Shown here piece by piece: positions 58,360 to 64,000 of a stretch of 64,000 nucleotides of DNA; within the stretch, counting starts at the first letter, position 1, and each line of letters opens with the position of its first letter. The notes under the pieces are model-generated. The model searched no databases. It worked only from the letters and a program-made list of their open reading frames with translations, and was not told the DNA's origin. Location of the stretch: positions 32,485-96,484 of the forward strand of contig NZ_BONZ01000040.1 of NCBI RefSeq assembly GCF_016862975.1, written 5' to 3'. This DNA is from Rugosimonospora africana (GTDB taxonomy: Bacteria; Actinomycetota; Actinomycetes; Mycobacteriales; Micromonosporaceae). The position numbers and the translations under genes were made by a program.

Positions 58360-59613
58360 ATGCGGGTACTGATCGCGACCGCCGGTTCGATGGGCGACGT
58401 CGCGCCGTACACCGGTGTCGGAGCTCGACTGCGGGACGCCGGGCACCGGGTCACGATCGCGGCCCACGAGTCGTTCGCCGGCCTGGTCGCCGACGCGGGG
58501 CTGGAACTGCTCGCGTTGCCCGGCGACGTACGCGCCATCCAGGCATCCCGGGGCGGCCGGGCGCTGCACCGGCACGGTACCGGCGTGCGAGGGCAGGTGG
58601 ATCTGGCGCGACTGGCGCGGCGGGAGATCGGGCAACTGGCCGACAGCATGCTCGCGGTCGCCTCGCACGGTGCCGACGTGCTGCTGCTGGCGACGACCAC
58701 CGCTCCGCTGGGGTACCAGGTGGCCGAGGCGCTGGGCGTACCGAGCGCCGGGCTGTTCCTGCAACCCGTCGAACCGACCGGCGACTTCCCGCCGGTGACC
58801 ACCGGTGCCCGCACGTTCGGCCGTGCCGGCAACCGGGCCGCCGGTGCGCTGACCCGTACCGTCGCCCGGCGGCTGTACGACCGGCCGGCCCGTCGCCTGC
58901 GCGAGCGCCTCGGGTTGCCGCCCGCGTCCCTGGAGGCCGTCGACCTGCGCCAGCGCGCGGAACACTGGCCGGCTCTGCACGGCTACAGCCCCGCCGTGGT
59001 GCCCCGTCCGGCGGACTGGCGGCCCGGGCTGGACGTGGTCGGCTACTGGTGGCCGGCCCGGCCGGTGGGCTGGCAGCCGCCGCCCGAGCTGGTGGACTTT
59101 TTGGCCGACGGCCCGCCTCCGGTGTTCGTCGGGTTCGGCAGCATGGCCGGCGGGTACGGGCGGCCGCTGAGCCGGCTGGTGGCCGGTGCGCTGCGCAGGG
59201 CCGGGGTCCGGGGCGTGGTGCAGGCGGGCTGGGCCGGCCTGTCCGCGTACGGGCCGGACGTGATCACCGTCGGCGCGGTACCGCACGACTGGCTGTTCCC
59301 GCGCATGGCGGCGGTGGTGCACCATTCCGGCGCCGGTACGGCAGCGGCTGGGTTGCGGGCGGGTCTGCCGGCTGTGCCGGTACCGATGATCGCCGATCAG
59401 TCGTTCTGGGCCGCGCGACTGGTCCGGCTCGGGGTTGCCCCGGTCGCGATCCCGACCCGGCGGCTGACGGAGCAACGGCTGGGCGCCGCGATCGCCGCGG
59501 CGGTCGGTTCGCCGCGGTACCGGCAGCGGGCCGCGCGGATGGCCACGCGGCTGGCCGCCGAGGACGGTGCCGGCGCGGTGGCCGCCCTGGTGGACCGGCT
59601 CACCTCGGGCTGA
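58360..59613 (+). CDS. GT1-family glycosyltransferase (sterol/macrolide UGT-like)
   Basis: The 417-residue enzyme has the GT-B fold: MRVLIATAGSMGDVAPYTGVGARLRDAGHRVTIAAHESF (acceptor domain with the glycosyltransferase-28-like start) and a donor domain with PPPVFVGFGSMAGG, VGAVPHDWLFPRMAAVVHHSGAGTAAAGLRAGLPAVPVPMIADQSFWA (PSPG-like, HHGGxGT). It transfers a sugar from a nucleotide-sugar to a lipid or polyketide acceptor. ATG at 58360, 77 bp after the SDR, without a strong Shine-Dalgarno. No sugar or polyketide genes are nearby. Confidence 0.9.
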   Translation: MRVLIATAGSMGDVAPYTGVGARLRDAGHRVTIAAHESFAGLVADAGLELLALPGDVRAIQASRGGRALHRHGTGVRGQVDLARLARREIGQLADSMLAVASHGADVLLLATTTAPLGYQVAEALGVPSAGLFLQPVEPTGDFPPVTTGARTFGRAGNRAAGALTRTVARRLYDRPARRLRERLGLPPASLEAVDLRQRAEHWPALHGYSPAVVPRPADWRPGLDVVGYWWPARPVGWQPPPELVDFLADGPPPVFVGFGSMAGGYGRPLSRLVAGALRRAGVRGVVQAGWAGLSAYGPDVITVGAVPHDWLFPRMAAVVHHSGAGTAAAGLRAGLPAVPVPMIADQSFWAARLVRLGVAPVAIPTRRLTEQRLGAAIAAAVGSPRYRQRAARMATRLAAEDGAGAVAALVDRLTSG

Positions 59614-59714
59614 CTGTCCACTCCGGACGATGGCTGGTCGGGCTACGGGCCGGCAGCGGCGCGCGTCATGCACCGCCGCCGGCCCGCGTCTGTGCGGGAG
59701 TCGGCTCGTCGGTG

Positions 59715-60848
59715 TCAGCTCACCGGTGCGCAGCCGTTGGCGTCCCTCTGGTTGACATAGTTGATCGTGTAGTTGTCCAGCCAGGTCGACACCCGGTTGA
59801 AGAAGCTCGCCGCCCCGACGTGCAGGTCGATGTCGTGGCCGCTGTTCGGCTGCACGTACGTCTTCAGGCACGCGGTCGGTGAGAAGTTCGCCGACTCCCG
59901 GGACGTGATCGCGGCCGCGTCCGCGCAGGACAGGCCGGCGGCCGCGTTGCAGTCGAGCATGTCGTACTGGCCGACGGCGATCAGCGTGGGAACGTGGATC
60001 CCGTGGGTCACCGCGCTGGTGCGGGCCGCGCTGAACGCGGTGAACTCGGCCGCGCTGCCGGTCTGCTTCGTCGACTCATCCAGCGAGATCATCGCCGGAT
60101 CGGCTCCGGCCGAGTAGTAGAAGTCGCTGCCGCGGGTGTTCGGCAATGTCGTCTCGTACCCGCTGGGCAGGCCGGCCGACGCGAACTTGGGATCCTGGGC
60201 GGCCGGGTACAGCGTGGAGTTGACCTGGTTCACTCCCGCCGTGTTGAGCCCGGTGAGGAAGTCGGCCAGTACCAGGTAGTCCGGTACGTTGCCGGCGCCG
60301 GACGCGGTGCCAGCCTCGTACTGCAGGATCCCGGCACCCAACGAATGGCCGACACCGACCACCGTCCGGAACTTGATCCCGCCGACCGTGCCGGCCCGCA
60401 GCGCCTGGATGACCTGCTCGATCTGCCACGCCTCGTTCTGCACCGTCAGCCCGGCGGCCGGCGGATGATCGGACAGCCCGACGCCGAGCCGGTCGATATT
60501 GAAGGTGGAGTAGCCGGTGCTGGTCTGGGCGTACACGTACGAGTAGGTGTTCGGCTGGTACGAGGGGTTCCAGTAGTTGTGGTCGTAGGTCAGGCCGGAT
60601 ACCAGCAACTGCACGGTCTTCGCGCCGCGCAACTGGTCGTCGCGGGTGCACAGCCGGCCGACGACGTGGTAGACCGTGGGATCGCTCGCGGTCAGCGTGA
60701 CCGGGACCGTGTACTGGGCGCAGGTCGCCCACGAAGGATCGGTGCCCTCCGCCATTGCGGGGCCGACCACCGGCAGGGCGGCGACGGTGACCGCTGTCGC
60801 AACGGTGGCCAGCAGAACGTTAAGGGAGCGGACAAAGTGTCGATTCAA
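59715..60848 (-). CDS. Secreted alpha/beta-hydrolase
   Basis: The 377-residue protein has a cleavable signal peptide (hydrophobic core LLATVATAVTVAALPVVG, cut near AMA), then an alpha/beta-hydrolase: LLVSGLTYDHNYWN, FNIDRLGVGLSD, VVGVGHSLGAGILQYEAG (GxSxG nucleophile elbow), PTLIAVGQYDMLDC (acid) and QPNSGHDIDLH (His). Four later cysteines could form disulfides. TTG at 60848 has GAAGGT 5 nt upstream. The extracellular ester or amide substrate is unknown. Confidence 0.87.
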   Translation of the reverse strand: MNRHFVRSLNVLLATVATAVTVAALPVVGPAMAEGTDPSWATCAQYTVPVTLTASDPTVYHVVGRLCTRDDQLRGAKTVQLLVSGLTYDHNYWNPSYQPNTYSYVYAQTSTGYSTFNIDRLGVGLSDHPPAAGLTVQNEAWQIEQVIQALRAGTVGGIKFRTVVGVGHSLGAGILQYEAGTASGAGNVPDYLVLADFLTGLNTAGVNQVNSTLYPAAQDPKFASAGLPSGYETTLPNTRGSDFYYSAGADPAMISLDESTKQTGSAAEFTAFSAARTSAVTHGIHVPTLIAVGQYDMLDCNAAAGLSCADAAAITSRESANFSPTACLKTYVQPNSGHDIDLHVGAASFFNRVSTWLDNYTINYVNQRDANGCAPVS

Positions 60849-61355
60849 CGGAGACCTTCAGGTGTGTAACGCCCGGGGCTTGCCGGACGATGCCTTAGAT
60901 CAGGACGCCGGTGAGCCTCGCACGGTCCACTGTCCACTGTGGTCATCCAGTCGGCCGGTGATCCTGGCCGCCGTGTGCCTCGCCCGCCGGCCGGGCGGCC
61001 CCTTACTCCGCCCCTTCCCGGCGTGATCGGTCCCCGTACGTATCGATGGGCGCCAGAGTGCCGGTTCGGGGCAGATCCATGAGGCGGTATCTGCTATGCC
61101 GCGTTCGGGGTGCGGGGACGTCGTCGGCCGCGAGGTGCTCAGCGGCGGGATGCTCGGCGGCGGGATGCTCGGCGCCGCGGTGCATGGCGGCGCGATATTC
61201 GGCGGCGCGGTTTATGGCGGCGAGGTGCACGGGCATCGCGGTACAGCGGTCCGCCCCACGCGGCGCCCGAAAGTCAACCTGGTTTGAGAATCCGCGGCGG
61301 CGGGCAACTTATTGCACGACGTGCCCCTCGGATGAACGGGAAAGGTTACCCCGCT
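60849..61355. other. 507-bp gap with 15-bp repeats upstream of the GlsB-like gene
   Basis: No supportable gene. From about 61128 to 61232 a degenerate 15-bp repeat (cggcgggatgctcgg and variants) produces pseudo-ORFs of GGMLG or AAEHP pentapeptides on either strand; I regard these as repeat artefacts. The first 250 bp contain short GC-rich inverted repeats but nothing specific. Confidence 0.5.
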
Positions 61356-61631
61356 ATGCATCTCACAGTCGCTGGGATCATCGTCGGCATCATCATCGGT
61401 GCTGTGATCGGCGCATTGGGGCGGCTGGTATTGCCCGGTCGCCAGAACATCGGCATGCTGATGACCGTCGTCGTCGGCATCATCGCCGCATTCGTCGGTA
61501 CGCTGATCGCGGGCGCGATCGGCGTGCGGCACACTTCGGGCATCGACTGGATCCAACTGCTGATACAGGTGGTCTTGGCGGCGATCGGGGTGGCCCTGGT
61601 TTCGGGAGCTAGTTCGCGCAGACGAATCTAG
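61356..61631 (+). CDS. GlsB/YeaQ/YmgE-family small membrane protein
   Basis: The 91-residue protein has three hydrophobic segments and the family pattern GIIVGIIIGAVIGALGRLVLPGRQNIGML..VVVGIIAAFVGTLIAG. Members are stress-induced membrane proteins of unclear action (transglycosylase-associated). GGAAAGG lies about 10 nt before the ATG at 61356; an ATG at 61332 is possible. It converges with the next gene with a 5-bp gap. Confidence 0.88.
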   Translation: MHLTVAGIIVGIIIGAVIGALGRLVLPGRQNIGMLMTVVVGIIAAFVGTLIAGAIGVRHTSGIDWIQLLIQVVLAAIGVALVSGASSRRRI

Positions 61632-61636
61632 CGCAG

Positions 61637-62599
61637 TCAATCGGATTGCGGCGACGGAACAGTCGCGTGGCGATTCGGCAGTCGAGCAGGCAGGTAGTGG
61701 GGGGTCCGCCGGTCGGCGGGCCCCCCACTGTTCGGGGTGGCGGGGTTCACGGTGGCAGGGTTCACGGTGGCGGGGTGCGGAGTGGCAGGGTTCGATGTGG
61801 CCGGGTTCCGGGTGGCGTGCGCCCGCGTGGCGGCGGCCTGCGTGGCGGTGGCCACTGTGACGGCGGCGAGCGTGGCGTTGGCGAGCGTGACGGTGGGGCG
61901 GGGTCGACGGGTCCGGCGACACCACAGCCACAGCACGTCGCGCCCGAACGACTCGACGAGCAGCGCCAGCGCGACCGCCAGCGCGACGATCGTCAACGCT
62001 TTCGGAAGGACGTTCGTGCTCGCGACCACGAGCGCCACTCCCTGTGCCGCGGTGACCACCTTCCGCCAGTACCGGAATGGCAGCTTCCGACGCATCCACG
62101 GCAGCACCCAACTCGCCGCGAGGAACGCGTAGCGCATGCCGCCGATCGCGAGTACCCATACTCCGGCGAGCGGTGCAACGTAGACGCTGAGGACCAGAAG
62201 GAGGTAGGCGTCGGCCTCCATGTCGAAGCTGGCCCCGAGCGGAGACACCGTGCCCGAGCGCCGCGCGACCTGACCGTCCACGGCGTCGAGCAGCAACGCC
62301 ACGATGGTGAGGGTGACCAGCGCCCGGACCGACTGATGTCCGCGGAAGGAGTCGGCCGTCAGTGCCGTCACGCCGCCGATGAGCGTCGCCCGGGTCAGCG
62401 TGACCCAGTTGGCGGGTCCGAGCGAGGTGGCTCCGGACCGGTGCAGACCTCGGGTGAGCGCGGCGCAGACGACCAGCCCGTACCCGATGCCGGCCAGCCA
62501 GCCGGCGGCGCCCATGCCGACGGTGGCGGCAAGGGCGAGGACGAGAGCGACCTGGACGAGCAACCCCGTCACGGGACCGATTCGAACCGCTGGCACCAT
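61637..62599 (-). CDS. CDP-alcohol phosphatidyltransferase with repeat C-terminus
   Basis: The 320-residue enzyme has about eight helices and the signature D-xx-DG-xx-AR-x8-G-xxx-D-xxx-D, seen as LLDAVDGQVARRSG then SPLGASFDMEADA. It couples CDP-activated lipid with an alcohol such as inositol or inositol phosphate. NWVTLTRA precedes it, as usual. The last ~70 residues are Thr/Ala/Asn/Pro repeats (NPATxNPAT) from a 15-bp minisatellite at 61733-61850. ATG 62599. Single gene. Confidence 0.87.
   Translation of the reverse strand: MVPAVRIGPVTGLLVQVALVLALAATVGMGAAGWLAGIGYGLVVCAALTRGLHRSGATSLGPANWVTLTRATLIGGVTALTADSFRGHQSVRALVTLTIVALLLDAVDGQVARRSGTVSPLGASFDMEADAYLLLVLSVYVAPLAGVWVLAIGGMRYAFLAASWVLPWMRRKLPFRYWRKVVTAAQGVALVVASTNVLPKALTIVALAVALALLVESFGRDVLWLWCRRTRRPRPTVTLANATLAAVTVATATQAAATRAHATRNPATSNPATPHPATVNPATVNPATPNSGGPADRRTPHYLPARLPNRHATVPSPQSD
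61733..61850 (-). repeat. 15-bp minisatellite coding NPAT-type repeats
   Basis: Units like gggttcacggtggcg repeat with drift, in frame at the C-terminus of the phosphatidyltransferase. Confidence 0.85.
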
Positions 62600-62923
62600 G
62601 CCTCCGTGACTATGGGGTGTGCCTCGATCATGAACACGCAGGTTCCGACCATCCGGTTCAGCTTCGAACGACGGTCCGGATCGAGGCAAGGGGTGGCAGG
62701 AGGCGTTGCTCGGTCTGGGGCAAGGTCGGTCTGGGGCAAGGTCGGTCTGGGGCAAGGCCGGTCTGGGGCAAGGCCGGTCTGGGACAACGGTTCTCACTGA
62801 ACGCGGCTCTTGTGGAACGCGGTTGGGCGTGAGGCACGGTTCGGCCCGAGACACTGTTCCAGTCTTGGATAAACAGACCGTTAGCGAGGTATGAGCTGAG
62901 TGCGATGAGGATGAGGAGGGGCG
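62600..62923. other. 324-bp gap with a 16-bp tandem array
   Basis: No gene is supported. It contains the 16-bp array at 62711-62790 and the divergent promoters of the phosphatidyltransferase and dehydrogenase genes, which were not resolved. Confidence 0.5.
62711..62790 (+). repeat. 16-bp minisatellite, 5 units
   Basis: cggtctggggcaaggt/c repeated at 62711, 62727, 62743 and 62759, with a diverged fifth copy at 62775. It is non-coding; the period is not a multiple of three. Confidence 0.92.
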
Positions 62924-63907
62924 ATGACGCGGGACGCGCGCGCCTTCTGGTTGCGCTCCCCGGGTGAGGGCGAGATCCGGCCGGTGACGCTGCCCGAGCC
63001 GGGTCCGGACGAGGTGCTGGTCCGTACGCTGTACTCCGGGATCAGCCGGGGTACCGAGACCCTGGTCTTCCGGGGCGGAGTGCCGGCAAACCAGTACGCC
63101 GCGATGCGGGCACCCTTCCAGGAGGGGGACTTTCCGGGGCCGGTGAAGTACGGGTACCTCAACGTGGGCGTGGTCGAGGAGGGCCCCTCCGCGCTGGCCG
63201 GGCGCACCGTCTTCTGCCTGTACCCGCACCAGACCGGATACGTCGTGCCGGCGACCGCCGTGGTACCCGTACCCGACGGGGTTTCGGCCGCCCGCGCGGT
63301 CCTGGCCGGCACCGTGGAGACCGCGGTCAACGCACTGTGGGACGCCGCCCCGCTGGTGGGCGACCGGATCACGGTGGTCGGTGCCGGGATGGTGGGCTGC
63401 TGCGTCGCCGCCGTGCTCGCCCGATTCCCCGGTACCCGGATCGAACTGGTCGACGCGGATCCGGCACGGGAGGAGACCGCCGGGGCACTGGGCGTCGACT
63501 TCGCGCTCCCGGAGGACGCCGCCGGGAACCGTGACCTCGTCGTGCATGCCAGCGCGACGTCCGCCGGGCTCGCGCGGTCGCTGGAGTTGCTCGCGCGGGA
63601 GGGCGAGGTCATCGAGCTCAGCTGGTACGGGGACCGGGAGGTCACCCTCCGGCTGGGGGAGTCGTTCCACTCCGGCCGGTTGGCGATCCGGGCCAGCCAG
63701 GTCGGTACCGTCTCGCCGGCCCGGAGGGCGCGCCGCACGTTCGCCGACCGCTTGGCGCTCGCTCTGGACCTGCTGCACGATCCGGTGTTTGACGTGCTCA
63801 TCACGGGCGAATCCCGGTTTGAGCGGCTACCCGAGACACTCGCCCGGCTGGCGGAGGGCACGCTGCCCGCGCTGTGCCACATCATCACCTACCGCGATGC
63901 CACCTAA
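62924..63907 (+). CDS. Zinc-type alcohol dehydrogenase family protein (short form)
   Basis: The 327-residue protein has the MDR layout: a GroES-like N-terminal half (EVLVRTLYSGISRGTETLVFRGG, GPVKYGYLNVGVVEEG, RTVFCLYPHQTGYVVP) and a Rossmann half (VGDRITVVGAGMVGCCVAAVLARFPGTRIELVDADP). The typical catalytic Cys of the GHE motif region and the structural-zinc Cys cluster are absent, as in the threonine-dehydrogenase-like 2-desacetyl-bacteriochlorophyllide/ferredoxin-type branch, so a zinc role is doubtful. GGAGGGG lies just upstream of the ATG. Substrate unknown. The gene ends at TAA just before a 15-bp array. Confidence 0.85.
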   Translation: MTRDARAFWLRSPGEGEIRPVTLPEPGPDEVLVRTLYSGISRGTETLVFRGGVPANQYAAMRAPFQEGDFPGPVKYGYLNVGVVEEGPSALAGRTVFCLYPHQTGYVVPATAVVPVPDGVSAARAVLAGTVETAVNALWDAAPLVGDRITVVGAGMVGCCVAAVLARFPGTRIELVDADPAREETAGALGVDFALPEDAAGNRDLVVHASATSAGLARSLELLAREGEVIELSWYGDREVTLRLGESFHSGRLAIRASQVGTVSPARRARRTFADRLALALDLLHDPVFDVLITGESRFERLPETLARLAEGTLPALCHIITYRDAT

Positions 63908-63910
63908 CGC

Positions 63911-64000
63911 GACGTCACCCACGGCGACGTCACCCACGGCGACGTCACCCACGGCGACGTCACCCACGGCGACGTCACCCACGGCGACGTCACCCACGGC
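63911..64000 (+). repeat. 15-bp minisatellite, at least 6 units, reaching the window edge
   Basis: gacgtcacccacggc is repeated exactly six times from 63911 to the last base. The preceding 15 bases (gatgccacctaacgc), which include the TAA stop of the dehydrogenase gene, match the unit at 10 of 15 positions, suggesting the array grew from the gene end. Confidence 0.95.

Noticed and set aside
61003..61287. Small ORFs with GGMLG or AAEHP pentapeptide repeats on the two strands
   Set aside because: Both are readouts of the same 15-bp repeat, lack a Shine-Dalgarno or -10, and do not match true pentapeptide-repeat proteins.

Overview
The window is about 72-73% G+C, uses GTG and TTG start codons freely, and reads as a filamentous actinomycete chromosome. 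Supporting signs are a mycothiol-type DinB-fold protein, a class I lysyl-tRNA synthetase, a stand-alone LigD polymerase/phosphoesterase protein, ECF sigma, PadR and PucR regulators, and many GTAC-containing codons. A Micromonosporaceae-like relative is a guess, not a result. No rRNA, tRNA, CRISPR array or prophage was recognised. Fifty-four genes fill almost all of the sequence; one of them is a broken transposase.

Layout. 0-6.6 kb: the tail of a repeat-rich membrane protein, a membrane-anchored metallophosphoesterase, a PadR regulator with its membrane partner, a DinB-fold protein, and a divergent LysR/SDR pair. 6.6-13.4 kb: a second-type EF-G, an MFS exporter, an MBL-fold hydrolase, an ECF sigma factor with a fused SnoaL-like domain, and a RibD/DHFR-fold protein. 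13.5-15.5 kb: an IS607-family element with a dead tnpA and an intact-looking tnpB. 15.6-19.2 kb: a DUF4331-like protein and a polar amino-acid ABC transporter.

19.3-34.7 kb is the most coherent system. It holds a PucR-type regulator, a secreted M6-like metalloprotease, a complete dipeptide ABC transporter, a DapA-fold deaminase, a proline racemase/4-hydroxyproline epimerase, and a D-hydroxyproline-dehydrogenase-like flavoenzyme whose [2Fe-2S] and FAD/BFD subunits are fused. Together these could digest a hydroxyproline-rich (collagen- or extensin-like) protein, import the peptides, and convert trans-4-hydroxy-L-proline through cis-4-hydroxy-D-proline and pyrroline-4-hydroxy-2-carboxylate to 2-oxoglutarate semialdehyde. 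The last dehydrogenase to 2-oxoglutarate is not in the window.

34.7-47 kb: a YcaQ-like winged-helix protein, DUF488, a FUSC transporter, a methyltransferase fused to a degenerate P-loop kinase domain, a MoeA-like protein, and class I LysRS divergent from a diaminopimelate-decarboxylase homologue that has lost its PLP lysine. 47-64 kb: a LigD-like PE-Pol protein, a sortase, a DedA protein, a two-component system next to a VanX-like dipeptidase and a PAP2 phosphatase, an SDR, a GT1 glycosyltransferase, a secreted alpha/beta hydrolase, a GlsB-like protein, a CDP-alcohol phosphatidyltransferase and a zinc-type dehydrogenase.

Two patterns cross the whole window. Short tandem repeats (12-30 bp, very often 15 bp) occur inside genes as in-frame low-complexity segments and cluster at gene ends, where several contain the stop codon. 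Several genes lack a Shine-Dalgarno sequence and instead have a -10-like box 6-10 nt before the start codon, as expected for leaderless or very short-leader mRNAs.
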